Below are positions 1 to 13,000 of a DNA stretch of 21,648 nucleotides, one piece after another. Under the pieces are notes generated by a model, which was given only the letters and a program-made list of their open reading frames with translations, was not told the DNA's origin and did no database searches. This stretch comes from Ophryocystis elektroscirrha (taxonomy: Eukaryota > Apicomplexa > Conoidasida > Neogregarinorida > Ophryocystidae), in contig JAQIFP010000091.1 of assembly GCA_030141585.1 (NCBI GenBank), positions 1-21,648 of the forward strand. Reading direction: 5' to 3'. How positions within the stretch are numbered: the stretch's first letter is position 1; each line of letters opens with the position of its first letter. The translations under genes were made by a program, and so were the position numbers.

Positions 1-130
1 ATATATACATATATATACATATATATACATATATATACATATATATACATATATATACATATATATACATATATATACATATATATACATATATATACAT
101 ATATATACATATATATACATATAAATACAT
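1..130. repeat. Tandem 10-bp AT repeat at left edge
   Basis: Twelve head-to-tail perfect copies of a 10-bp unit (ATATATACAT) fill positions 1-120, followed by decayed copies. The array runs to the first base of the window, so its true length is unknown. It is probably a minisatellite in the intron or upstream region of the gene whose last exon starts at 272. It could also be where an assembly stopped. Confidence 0.95.
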
Positions 131-271
131 ATAAATATATAAAATTAGTACATATACTTATGTGTACGTATATATATACATATATGTATAAAATTATATA
201 TCTATCTATATATAGTAGTTATTATATTATTTTGTAATCACTAAAGAATTGTAATAAAATAATTATTTTAG

Positions 272-595
272 ACTATCACTATGAACCCCCCACAAATGCA
301 AACAACGTCTCCATGGAGTTCAATATCTGCTTTCCCATCTAAACCGTTGAACAATACAACCATCATAAATGACTCATTATTCAAAAACAGCATCTCTATC
401 CCAACTAAATCATCGATAAATCCTCTAACGACTGGTGGCGCAGCTGGACCGTTTGGTTCTGTAACTTCAACTTTTGGTACCCCCAACGACGGACAAAGTA
501 TATTTTCCTCAAAATTACCGAATTCCAATACTTATAAGAGTTCTATGCAAGGAAGCCCTTTTGGCACTTTCAGAATACCAGATGCTACTAATTAG
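272..595 (+). CDS. 3'-terminal exon of an FG-dipeptide-containing protein (partial), or a small protein
   Basis: An open frame ends at TAG 593-595. An ATG lies at 281, but the frame is open back to a good splice acceptor (T-rich tract and TAG at 269-271). I therefore read it as the last exon of a gene starting left of the window; a complete 104-residue protein starting at 281 is possible. The product is rich in Ser, Thr, Asn and Pro, with no predicted globular core. It carries three FG dipeptides in GPFG, STFG and SPFG contexts. FG dipeptides in a Ser/Thr/Asn-rich background occur in nucleoporin tails and in some endocytic adaptor tails; three copies are too few to assign either. No function is assigned. 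Confidence 0.5.
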   Translation, partial: TITMNPPQMQTTSPWSSISAFPSKPLNNTTIINDSLFKNSISIPTKSSINPLTTGGAAGPFGSVTSTFGTPNDGQSIFSSKLPNSNTYKSSMQGSPFGTFRIPDATN

Positions 596-806
596 ATCTA
601 AATTGTGTACAAATATCTTTAAATGTTTTTATTCTATAAATATACATTAAAAAAAAGACATAAAAAAAACAAAAAAAAAGATATATTTCACATTTATATT
701 TGAAATTCCAGTTAAAAGTTCCTGTGAAACGCGAAATATATATAATTATGTAAAAAAGTGTATATGTATGTAATTTCTTCGGTTTTTTATATATGGTTTA
801 ATTAAA

Positions 807-2556
807 ATGATTCGGACTAAACAAAACTTGCAATCTCAAATAAATGCAAAATCGCCTTATCGTTTCAAACATGGTATTATATAATTAAAAAAAAAAAAAA
901 AAAAAAAGAAAATCTATTCTAGCTTATGACTATATTTTTTTAGATAATTCAGATGTGAAATATTGCTCTAGTAGTAATGACAGCAAAAGAGCAAATGTAC
1001 CTCTCAATATGGCTTACGAACAGCCCATGTTGAAAAAAAAAATGGAGGACACTTTAAAGATAGAAAATAAACACCTCTATTTATACATGGTCCGTATTGA
1101 TTTTCTTCAAATCGTGAAACCATTACCAAAACAACCTTCTTTTAGTTTTCGACTACAGTGGGTACTAGGTTGGTTTTAAATAAATATATGAGCAATAAAC
1201 TAATTAAAAAAAAAAAAAAAAAAAAAGTAGATACTAAAATAATATATATTCTCTTAATTTTTTTATATTTTTATGACTAGATTATATATGTTATATGCAT
1301 TGATAAATATATAATGAACTCAAATTTAAATAATTGTTACTGTGTATAGTCATATAAGACTTTTTATACCCTTGTAATTAGTATTTGTTTTATTTTCATG
1401 CATAAAGTCAACCTTTTACTAAAGTCATAACTGTTATCAATATGAAGCAGGATCTAGTGTTCAATCAAGTAATAAAATTTATACCTTTAATGAAAATCTG
1501 AGTGACAAACTACAAATAAACTGGATGATACTGATAGAAGCAAGTAACTCAGAAAATGATAAACATTTATTGTACCTTCGAATAATTAAAGTAATCTAAT
1601 TTATTATAATGATGTTCACATATATACTTTACTCCACATTTTTTTTTAAAAGACATGATATAACTTATTTGTATTACTAATACATTAATTTATTGATGTA
1701 CTTCTAATATTTTGAAAAGCTTGCAACATAACTTTATTCTAAAATACATAAAGCTATATATATATATATATATATATATTATGTTGTTATTTTGATTTTC
1801 TCATATCAAGATATTATAGATAATCTTGATAATTGCATATAAACCAATATAATTTACTAACAATACTAAAAAAAAAAAAAAAAAGTTATATAAGGAAAAA
1901 AAAACCCACAATTTTTTCTTTTTATTTAACTCCATCTTATTCTAGCTAACATTATATTCAAATAGTCAATAAGTTTATAATCTTCTTGATAGGAAAACCC
2001 TGGCTCTTGCGACGTAGTTGCACATGGTTCCTGTGATCTTAGTAAATGGCAAGGCATCAACACAGTCCAAAAATGTGCACTAAAAATTTATTCTACTTCT
2101 GGTTTGTTTGCCAAAGCATTTGTAAGAATAAAAAAGATTTATTTGATCTTAGTTAACTCGAGCAATACAAGTTCGTTATTCCTTACAAAATGGAAAAATA
2201 TACCAAGTTATGAAACCTATTTCTTCTGACTCAAACACTTCCGTAGCTGAGTTTATAGACGATGAAAATGATTACCAAGCTGCTGTTCTAATTCAGGTAA
2301 AATAGTTACTTATAATTTTATTAATTCACTCTTAATAAACTAATGCCATTTAAAAATGATTCAAAACACATCTATTTCATATGTGTATGTTAATATATAT
2401 ATATAGTATAAAATCAAATTATATGCAAATATATGTATATATATATGTGCTTATAATATATATACATATATATGTACTTATAATATATATACATATATAT
2501 GTACTTATAATATATATACATATATATGTACTTATATATATATAAATTTATAATAC

Positions 2557-2610
<54 letters not shown>

Positions 2611-5600
2611 GTAAGAATATATATACATATATATAAATATATAAATATGTGTAAATATATATCTTTAACCATATTGTGTAATATTCATAAAATATATATA
2701 TATATATATATAAATATATATTGTGTAGTAATAATAAAATAATATATATATATATATATATATTATTTGATTATATTATGTAATTTATGTATATATTTAT
2801 ATTTATGGGTATTTATCACCGCTGAATGTGTATATATCATATTAGCAATTTGTATTATGAATAATTTTTTTTTTAGTTCTTAAGGAGTTTTGAAGAAAAC
2901 GATACAGACTATAAATTGAAGCACAAAGAAGACACGTATTCTAAAAATAATGACTCAGAAGACAAAAATATTTTACTAGAAAGAGGAAGCCTCGAAAAGT
3001 ACTTAGATCATAAAGAGCTTTATAAACCAATAAATAATACAATTGACGAAAATTTCATAAATTCCCATAAATTATGGAATTCTACAGAAACGATGTATCA
3101 AAAAAACACTAATGAGACCTCTGAGAATCATTTAGCTTCAAAAGAAAAAAAAAATGAACCGGTTCCCAAAAATAACGTTAGTAATGATGTTTTATCAAAC
3201 GATAAATTGATGTATCATAAAACGTTTCCTCCCAAAGCTTCTTCTCATACACTTCCTCCAAGTATTCACAAAACTAAATTTAATATAAATAAAAATATAG
3301 AGTCAAATAACTATAATGCAGATGAATTATATTCAAATAACACTGCTATCACAAATTCGAGTGAACTTCTTCAAAGCTATCAGTCGAGATTAAAAAACGC
3401 TGAAGCTAAAATATTAAAAAAACCGACAGTACCATATTTCTCTAGAGAGAGTTCTTTTGCTTTGACTGATACTGTATCAGTTTCTGATAATTGTATGCGT
3501 ACTTTCAAAACGGAATCTGACAAATTAGAGGATAACTCGGTTATGGAGACACCTTATTCTCCATATTTGTCAAAAAGTTCTTTAAATGAGAATAGTGAGA
3601 ACTTAAAGTTGAAGCCAAGCACTATAGGTGACGATATTGATATACCCGATGAAGGCGTCATAGATTACAATAAAGATATTTTTATTGTAAACAGAACCGG
3701 TTCCTTAAATTCATGGTCATTGAAAAACCCCGCTCTTGAAAGAAATTCAGAATATATAACAGAGACTAAAGAAGAGGAAACAATGTTAGAAATAATTGAT
3801 TCAGATGAGGATAATGATGAAGTTAATCAAACTACTGAAAGAGTTTATACTACAACATACGATTCGTCAAACTTTCCAGTAAAATTTTCATATAGCGGGT
3901 TCTCGAGTGATAAACGGAACTCACATGAAAATAATTATTCCGAAGATAACAAGTTTTTTTTTTCGAGCTCTTTAGATAGTGAAAAAATCGTCACCCCCAA
4001 AAGCAATAATAATTATTTAACAAAAAAAAAAAGTTTTAATGAATTTGAAAATGAAGGAAAATGTGAAGAAAATAAAAAAACTCTCTCAAAGACGCCAGAT
4101 AAAAAAAATACGAAAAAAAAAGAACTGAAAGATGATGCAGAAAGTTTTCATAAGAAAATAGAAGAAAATTTTAATAATATTGTAAAAAACCAAGACCAGT
4201 ATACACTAGAAGAAGAAAATAGCGAACAAAGTACTGAAAATATACTGCGAAGTTATGAAGAGCTCAAAGAAAAAATTTTGCTTAATAAACATAATAATAT
4301 ATTGGCAGAGGGAAAAAAAAAAAAAAGTATTGATTCTGAAGGAAAAAAAAAAAATACAAGAAACAAAGAAAGCAATGAACACTATGATTTTAAACACATG
4401 AAACAGCCAACAAATCATCAAAAACTTTATAATCAAAATGACTTTGAAAAACATTTTAAGAATTCGGAAACTGTGGACAAAGCAGTCGATTTCAATACTC
4501 AAATACAACGTGATAATCAATTTGCATACGGCTCTCAAAGCATTTATGGGAGCGAAAATGAATTTGAGTTTGAAAATGAAGGTTATTCTGAAAATGAATC
4601 TGAAGCTAATTACGACACTCAAGTTGAATATGAGTCTCATTCTAACAATGGAATCAACGAGGAAGCTAAATTAAATGATAAAATCCAGGGTAATTATGAA
4701 ACGCAAGCTGGTTATGGGACCCTACCCGACGATGCAACCCAGCCTGACGATGCAACCCAGTCCGACGATGCAACCCAGTCCGACGACGCAACCCAAGCTA
4801 ATTATGCTACTCAAAAAAATCTCGTTCTAAGCAACCTTGGAATCCAGGGCAATTATGGAACCCAAATCGATTTCGAGAGCCAAGTTGACTATGGAGCCCA
4901 GGACAATTACGAGACTCAGGACAACTATTGGACCCAGGGCAACTATGGAACTCAGGGCAACTATGGCACTCAGGGCAACTATGGCACTCAGGGCAACTAT
5001 GGCACCCAGGGCAACTATGGAACTCAAGGCAACCATGGGACCCAGAACAATTATGAAACTCAGGGTAATTGTGAATCTCAAAACAACTGTGAAACTCAAA
5101 ACAAATATGAATCCCAAATGAATTTCGAAACCCATGTTAACTATGAAACTCAAGTTGAATATGTAACCCAAACAAATAATGAAACCCAAGAAAATAATGA
5201 AACCCAAACAAATAATGAAACCCAAGAAAATAATGAAACCCAAGAAAATAATGAAACCCAAGAAAATAATGAAACCCAAGAAAATAATGAAACCCAAGAA
5301 AATAATGAAACTCAGGGAGACTATGTTACCCAGAGCGATTATGGGAGTCTAAATTACAATAAAAGCGAATTTAAGAATGAAATTCAACCTAATTATGAAA
5401 CTCAACCCAAGTATGGAAGCCAACTTGACTATGGAGACCAAAGTAACTATAGACACCATATGAAATACAGAGCCCAATCGGAATATTCTTCCAAAAATAA
5501 TGATGGAGTTCAACCCAAATATCGAACGCAAAAAAGCTTCCAGAACTTTGGAGAGTTTCAAGCGCAAGCTGAAAATGACGTTTGCGAAAAAATGAAAATG

Positions 5601-8600
5601 CAGCAGAATATTAGATCGCAAAAAAAAAACACTACTGGAGCAACCTATAACGCAGAAGAACATGTGTCAAAAAATAAATATGATACCTTGGAAAAATATA
5701 AAGACCAACTAGAAATCGGGATTCAGCCTAAATATGGGAGAACTAATCAAAATAAAAATGAAAATAAGAACCTGAGTATGTATTCAGGACCTTTTGAAGA
5801 CAGCTTGAAACATTTTCATAATGAATCTCTTGGAATATTGGATAATGATAATTTGAAGAAATCTCTATCATATAACTTCAGAACAAACAGTAAAAATAAG
5901 ATATTTCACGAAAACCTTGTAAAACAATATAGTGAAAAAAATAATAATTACGAAATAATGCAAGGTAAACAAGCTAATTATTATAGAAATAATCTAAACT
6001 CACCTAACGATTTTAAACAAGAGATTCACAAAGCCAAATCAGAGAATCAAGAAGACTTAAGATTTCGGACACAGAAAGAAACACAGATGTTTAATGAAAC
6101 GAATAATTGCCAGAATATTCGAATTGAAAAGTTTGATCAAAAATCAGAATATACTGTAAATGAAAGTAATTCTGCATTAGAGATATCTGATCCAATCGAT
6201 TCTGTTATGCAGCAAATAGATCCTAAAATTCCAAGCGTATTTGGTAAAAGTAAGAATCTAAAAAGACGCTTAGACTACGTACACAAAAGAATCAAATCTA
6301 CAGATGAAGCTGTTACACAACAAAGTAGAAGTGTAATTAACGAATTTAGTAGATTCGATCATTTAAAAAGAGAAAAAATTGATTCTAAGCGATATTCTGA
6401 GGATAGCTACAATGTTTCTCATAACAAATTTTTAAAGGAAAATGATGATAACCGTCAAATAGGAAATACTAACTTCAAGTTGCCTAGTAATTCTAACATA
6501 AAGTTATTTTCCAAAAATATCGAAGCAAATGATCCAATCTGTGGATTTAATGAATATGAAGTTGAATTTAAAGAAAATCTATGGGAATCTAGTTTACTGA
6601 ACAGTAAACTTCATATCAAAAAACCTACTTCCAAATATATTACAACTGACTCTTATTCAAAACAAGGTGTAAATAATGGTAGATTCAATTTTGACTCTGA
6701 CTTTTTGAAAAGAATTTCAAACTCAACATTAGATGCTTCACAATTAACAAATCAAATCAATAAATCAATAAACCTTATTAGCAAAGAGTATTACAGACAA
6801 TCAGAAAAACCATCTCATTCAATTTACAATACTGAATCATATGATAAAGACAAAGAAACGATCCAACTCAATACTATAAACCAACATAATCCTTTAAAAC
6901 CTGCATTATACAAAAATTTAAGTTCAACTTCCAATTTATCGAAGAACGAATTATTTAATTTAAATCAGCAAATTAAAGAAAATATCAACAGCGATGAAAG
7001 CGATCAATCAGCTAAAAATACTCCAGTTTTATGTAAATCCTTACAAAATTCAAAATCTCAAAGCCGGGAGTTACTTTCATACAAAAAATACACAGAAAAA
7101 TCGATTAATTATGAAAAAAATGAAAAAAATGTAAATATGCAAGCATCTCTTGATTCTTATGAGCAAATTTGTGATGAAAATGACTACGAAAATTTAAAAG
7201 CTCTTGAAAACAGTCATAAACAATTGCAAAATGCTTCCCAAAAAAATCAATTACTTACAAGCAATAAACTATATGATACTTCAGATTATAATGCATCAAA
7301 TTTTTTGGAAACCGGAAGCCTTAACACGGAGTCTAATTCGCACGTTAGTCGTAATAACGTACCCGATAAAAATTTTTATCAATACAGTACTTCAAAGAAT
7401 AATGAGACTGATCAACATCGTCATGAAGAAAAAATATTTGAATTATTACCAAAACGATCTTCATATAAAAATGTTTTTTCCAAAAAAAGTCTTTCAGAAC
7501 TTCCAAATCACTCTTTAAAAAGGACATCCTATCAAACTAATGAACACGGCATATTATCCAATTTAAAAAGTACTTTACTCAATGATATAAATTACAATGT
7601 AACTAAAGTTGAGAAGTGTGCTTCGGGCATTTTTGAGGACAAAAAACTTAAGAATCATTCGAGTGTACAAAAAGAAGTACCTTTGAGACGCTCAAATAGT
7701 TGTACTGCACCTACCATGTGTAAAAATCCTACTATCCACAAAAATAACAGAAGAATTAATAACAGCATTCCCCTAAAAAATTCATCTCCTAATAATGTAT
7801 TTTATTCCACTTCTTCAATAACTAAAGAGATTCTGAAAATATCAAACGACGGAGACAATGAATTTAAATATAATTTATCTGATCAGCCTTCAATTATGAA
7901 CTCTCAGTACACTGAAACACAGCAAACAAATACTCAATTCAGTCTACTAAATACAAAAAATACCTTAGACGGTATAAACGAAACTATTGAAAAAATTACC
8001 CACGTTGATACAGAAAATATGATAGACAAAGTACTCAACAAAATAGCTGGAGGCGCTGAGTCTCTGATTCCCCTTCTACATCGTTCTCTATTATTAAATA
8101 TGCACTTACTCTCTTTATTAGCCGAAAAACAAAACGACTTTCAAGATTGTCACTCTAAAATAGAAGCTACCCTTATTCAGATTTTTGGGACTTCCGAAAA
8201 TTTATTTTCTTCCACAAAAGAAAACTCTATTCAGTACAATTTAAATAAAAACTTAGCAGACACAAAAAACTCGCACTCAAATGCATCTTTTTTGCCAAAT
8301 AAGACCTTAAATTCAATGAATGTGACTAAATCTGAAACTGGCTACACTTCCGAAAAAGACACATTTAATTATCAGACTTCATCTCAATTACAAGCAACAT
8401 TTGGATCAGATTCTTTGAAAAACACTCAGTTAAGTGAAACGGCATATTTAAATGAGTCTCCTGTATACTCTGAACATAATTTGAGCAGTCAGCAGCCAAC
8501 GGAAAAACCAACCTGTATTGATGGTGAACAATTAGCAAAAAGTCCTCATTCATATACGCAAAATAAAAGAATTGATACTGAAGGACATACAATGCCTTCT

Positions 8601-10088
8601 TTACCCCTTTCAAATAATTCATATTCCATATATCCTGAGATATCTGAATATCCCAAAATAGTTTCATGCCCCAAAATCGACCATACACGCTATAGCGCAT
8701 CTCGAATTGATTCAAATTCTCAATTAGACTATAACAAAAACAAATACCAGTATACTAAACAAAATAATTTGCTCTCAAACCCCACTAAATCTACAGAGCT
8801 TCAAGTGAATTCTTCTCTATTTAGTAAACCATCTTTGAATTATGAATCCACTCCTTTTAAGCATTCTTTTTTTCAAAAGTAAAGTACACAAATAGTTTTA
8901 TACATAAAATCAGGCCTCTTGTCAGTAATGAACAATTACAGAAAAATGACGTCTTAATTAACCCAAATTTCCCACTTGACGTATCTAATATAAATTCTCA
9001 AACTGATGAACTTATCTCACAAGTATGCTGCATGAAAAATGAAGGAATACATCTTTACTATATTTAACCATATAATAAGTATTTTAAATATAATATAATT
9101 ATGATTTAATTAAGACTTATTTCTGTCTTATATAAAATCATATAATTATTAGAGTTTTATACTAATATACACATAAATTATATATATATATATATATACA
9201 TATATAATAGATAAATAAAAGCAAATTGAAATCGTTATTATGTGTAGGAAATACCAGAAAAATACCCTTACTATAAACCCGGTCAAAGACTATCCATATC
9301 AGATGATTGCTATTTAAATCAACCATGCATGTTTGATATTTTAACAGATCGAATTCCAGTATCTGGGCTTACAGGTAAAATTAATAATTTAGCCTCAAAA
9401 GGATCAAAACGTAAAAAAACAGTTGAACTCGAAATAGAAGATTCTTTACCTGTAAACCCGTTTATACCAAAAAAACATCTAAATAAAAAACTCAGCGTCT
9501 TCAAAACTACAAGTATTGCTTTACGTAAAAGATCCAGTGATCAAATACCAAAACTAAATGAGCCATTAAAAAATAGAGTAGTTATACCGCGATGTCCTCC
9601 TAGCCCTATGAGAGGCTTTACAAAAGATACTATACCTAGTTTTACTGTCCCACCTCCCCTTTCCACACAAGCGCGTCAAACTTCAAATAATGGTAACATT
9701 TATACGTTCAATTATATATTATAGACACATAAAAACAAAATTTACACATCAAAAATATAAATACTATTAAAAATTATTAGGTATTACATTATACAACTCG
9801 CCGTCATGCACACGGAACAATTATAAACTTTACAAAGAGAAAGGAGGAGATTATATATCTAAAATATATAATACGCGAAATAGTCAGCAATCGGTTCAGC
9901 AACAACAACAACAAATACAGCAACAAGATGTTTTACTTGGATCATCTTCCTTCATATTAGGGTCTTCGCCAAAATCCCGTCCTCCATTAATGGAGCCATC
10001 TTATCCCGTACCATTATTAAAACCACGAGGGATTTCGTGGCAAAACGAGGCAAATAACCCAACAAGGTTACTTATGCCTCGGTTATAG
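807..10088 (+). CDS. Giant low-complexity protein with probable NT-C2-like N-terminal domain (9 exons, about 2522 aa)
   Basis: Proposed exons: 807-873, 944-1168, 1451-1590, 1993-2121, 2153-2296, 2877-8878, 8914-9022, 9248-9692, 9781-10088. All junctions are GT..AG and phases agree throughout. The introns at 2122-2152 (31 nt) and 8879-8913 (35 nt) are very short; the latter removes an apparent stop at 8880. The ATG at 807 starts MIRTKQN. Residues of about 50-190, from exons 2-5, form a compact beta-rich module including [17 protein letters not shown] and FLTRAIQV. Its spacing recalls the EEIG1/EHBP1-type NT-C2 domain, a membrane-binding C2 variant; this is a fold-level impression. From about residue 236 it is Asn/Ser/Lys-rich, with hexapeptide repeats at about 836-1056. 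A basic [12 protein letters not shown] stretch follows near 6260, then an isolated hydrophobic helical island at 8020-8200 (residues of about 1950-2010). The tail is basic, with PPSP and a poly-Gln run near 9900. The stop TAG is 10086-10088. Cellular role unknown. The exon chain is well supported, the domain name less so. Confidence 0.78.
1754..1779. repeat. (TA)n microsatellite in intron 3 of the giant gene
   Basis: A short perfect dinucleotide tract lies inside the 402-nt intron 1591-1992. It has no coding role. Confidence 0.9.
2447..2605. repeat. 27-bp minisatellite (4 copies) and adjoining (TA)n tract in intron 5
   Basis: Copies start at 2447, 2474, 2501 and 2528, an exact 27-bp period. 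Each begins with GTACTTATAA (GTGCTTATAA in the first) followed by an AT/CA alternation. A pure (TA)n run follows at about 2563-2604. All of it lies inside the 580-nt intron 2297-2876 of the giant gene. More (TA)n tracts occur near 2690-2712 and 2740-2763. Confidence 0.9.
4690..5320 (+). repeat. 18-bp coding repeats: hexapeptide array ending in TQ
   Basis: Within exon 6 of the giant gene, the protein runs for about 200 residues in six-residue steps that mostly end in TQ or SQ. Three sub-families are nearly homogeneous: DDATQ-type units (about 4730-4795), GNYGTQ-type units (about 4930-5040) and ENNETQ-type units (about 5180-5310). Between them are diverged units with Tyr or Asn at position 3. 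Homogeneous blocks inside a diverged array suggest recent local expansions by slippage or unequal exchange. The dense TQ content resembles the SQ/TQ cluster domains that ATM/ATR-type kinases phosphorylate. Whether this array is a target is unknown. Confidence 0.93.
9178..9206. repeat. (TA)n microsatellite in intron 7 of the giant gene
   Basis: An AT dinucleotide run lies in the 225-nt intron 9023-9247, upstream of the acceptor TAG at 9245-9247. Confidence 0.85.
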
Positions 10089-10090
10089 CG

Positions 10091-13000
10091 TTAACGGAAC
10101 TGTGTCTCTTTTCTTATTATATGGTGGTGGTGTGGTGCCTGTTGATGTATTTTTGGCACATATTGTATAAATTGCTGATTATTTGGAATAGACACAACTT
10201 TAGTTCCCGGTATAGTTGTTACTGTTGTTACACTTTGTGTTGGTACCATGTTAGGTACCATATTTCTAAAAGCAATAGCAGGTTGCTTGACGACTGTGGG
10301 GTATGTCAGTGTTACTTGTGAATTAGGTGGGATATTCAAAGGCGAATAAATAACAGGTGGCGCTGCCCCTTGTATAGTAACAGTAGCATGCTGCGGGAAT
10401 TTAAATTCAACAGCGTTACTATTTGCAGACGTCATACCTGCTGGTTGGGAGTACTGTCGTATGATTTCTGTAGTCTTGTGCTCAGTTGTTTGTTGTTGAG
10501 GATTTAAAATAGTTTGCCCGCCTGTCAATATAGGGGGAAGAGTTCCAGATGACTCTTGCCGAGAAATTGTTGTTGTAGTTGTAGTTATATGCTGCCTTTC
10601 AGGATGGTTATGTATTAAAGATTCAGTAGGCTGGTGTTGTATCTGAGACGTCCCATTATAATTTAATAAATTCGGGTGTATCAAACTTATAGGACCAGAA
10701 GTAGTTGTCGTTGTAGTTTGGTTTATTTTTATTGGTTGCTGTTGAATAAATGGAGAATTTTGTTGGATTTGAGGAATTGTATGTTGTATATGTGTTGTTA
10801 TTGGTATGCTTTGCTGCTGATTCAATGGCATGCTTTGCTGTTGATTCAGTGGCATGCTTTGCTGCTGATTCAATGGCATGCTTTGCTGCTGATTCAATGG
10901 CATGCTTTGCTGCTGATTCAATGGCATGCTTTGCTGTTGATTCAGTGGCATGCTTTGCTGCTGATTCAATGGCATGTTTTGCTGCTGATTCAGTGGCATG
11001 CTTTGCTGCTGATTCAATGGCATGCTTTGCTGCTGATTCAATGGCATGCTTTGCTGCTGATTCAATGGCATGCTTTGCTGCTGGTTCAATGGCATGCTTT
11101 GCTGCTGGTTCAATGGCATGCTTTGCTGCTGATTCAATGGCATGCTTTGCTGCTGATTCAATGGCATACTTTGTTGCTGATTCATAGGCACATTTTGCTG
11201 TTGATTTAAAGGCGCATTTTGCTGCTGATTCAAAGAAATCAGAGGTGTAGTTTGTTGCTGAATATGCGTATGTATGTTTTGCGGAGTAGTTGTTTGCGTA
11301 GCAGATTGTTGCATATTTATTGGAATATCTTGTACATTTAGCGTAGGGATTGTGTGATGCTGCACATGCGTTTGGGTTGTGATAGGGATAGTTTCTTGAC
11401 GTATATGTGTCGTAACGGGAATAGTTTGAACATTTATTCCAGCAGGCTCTTTGGGTTGAGCATTATTATTGTTCGGTACTAATATTTGTTGCACAGGCGA
11501 GTTAGATGGTACATTAGATTGATACGTAGTATAATAGTAAGTTGTCGTTGAATCTTGTCTAGTTATTTGAGAATTATTTGGAAATTGTGTATTTATTAAA
11601 GTTGTTTGACTAGGAAGAAGAGACGTTGGATTTTGTAATTGAGGTGTTGTTTGTTCTGCAAGACCAAACGAATCCGTAATAGGAAAGTTCTTTTGTTTGA
11701 TAGTTGTTGTTTGAGTGATTCCCGGTGGTTGCAAAATAGACAGACTAGAAGGATTAGTAATAAAAGGTTTTTCACTAATGTTGGCGCTATTTTGCCTTGT
11801 GGAATAAGTTGTAGTAGTAGTAGTTGTTGTTTGCTGTATAGGAATTTTGACTTCACTCGTAGTATTTTCAGTAATCATTGATTTATTTTCATTAAGACTT
11901 TGTTTGTTTAAAGCGTTAGCTATTGTTTCATTGATTTGATCCGTCGTAACTCCTAATTTAATAGCATCTTTATAATTCAGTATCAGTTGGGGATTTTGCA
12001 GTACCACAAGCTGTGGATTCTGTATTATACTTTGTTCTCCTGATCTCTGTGTTCTTAGTTCATCTTTTTTTGTTTGTAAACCAGTATTTTGTTCATTTAG
12101 TAACATGGAATCCGATTTTCCAATTTCCGTTGAAGTTCCTTCCTTATAAAGACCTGACGATTGTTTCCATAAATCTCCATTATTTTTTTTATGTTTACTA
12201 TTGTCAGGACGCCGTTTACGAAGTTTAGGTGTAGATTTGTCCCTTAATGTATTTTGTGGGGTACCTCCTGTTGGGAATATTTCCGTTGAATTTTGTCTAG
12301 ATTTATATAATGGTGAAAAACTATTTTCTTTAGAATAAACTCCGCTTTTGGACTCATTAGTTTGTACTTCTAAAAGTTCTTCATCCGAAATATATACGGA
12401 ACTTTTACTACTAAATCTATTAAAATTATCATAGCAGAATTCGGAAACTTTGACTTTATCCAAGTGTTTCAACTAAAACAAAAGAATAAATTCACACACA
12501 ATCTACGCATTATTTGAAAATAAAAAGAAAATTATGAAAAAAATGTAAATAATAATTTCTGATAAAGCGGGAGTATAATTCTTTAAAAAATAACATAAAT
12601 TATTAATTAAATGTATATATTACACTAAATCTTTTAAAAAATTTATTTTTTTTAAATATAAAAGTGAGTTGCAAACTGATAAACATTATATAATAATTAC
12701 ATAATTATATTTTCACTTAGAAAAAAGCATACCTCATTATAAAAACCGGGATTAAAATGTTGTTGTTTGTGAGAAACTGCTTGTCCTATAATGTCGGGGT
12801 CTGTTGTGTAATAAGCATAATAATATATTCTTACAATTATTTGGTTTATTTTCTTTATTTATAGCAGCAAGATTATTTTTTAGGTCAAACACGAGCTGCT
12901 GACTTAGCTGAGGCTGTACGTGGAATTTATTGATATTTTCCTCTACATTTTCTTCATTACTTCTTGAAGTAGAGCACACGCTTTCTATAAGTTGGCGTAC

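Noticed and set aside
2414..2608. 64-residue Tyr/Ile frame on the minus strand
   Set aside because: It is translation of the intronic 27-bp and TA repeats.
2916..2918. TTG at 2916 as the start of a 1988-residue protein
   Set aside because: The frame is open upstream to a splice acceptor at 2875-2876 and joins in phase to five upstream exons with an ATG at 807.
4827..5297. Minus-strand hydrophobic repeat frame ([16 protein letters not shown])
   Set aside because: It is the reverse of the TQ-hexapeptide coding repeat, with no start or splice context.
10676..11209. Plus-strand frames with HALLLIQW or MACFAADS repeats
   Set aside because: They are translations of the complement of the 24-bp coding repeat. 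The unit lacks stops in several frames and the products look artificial.
12470..12472. TTG at 12472 (minus) as the start of a separate Gln-rich protein
   Set aside because: It directly follows a TTTTAG acceptor and joins in phase to the C2 exons, so it is an internal exon.
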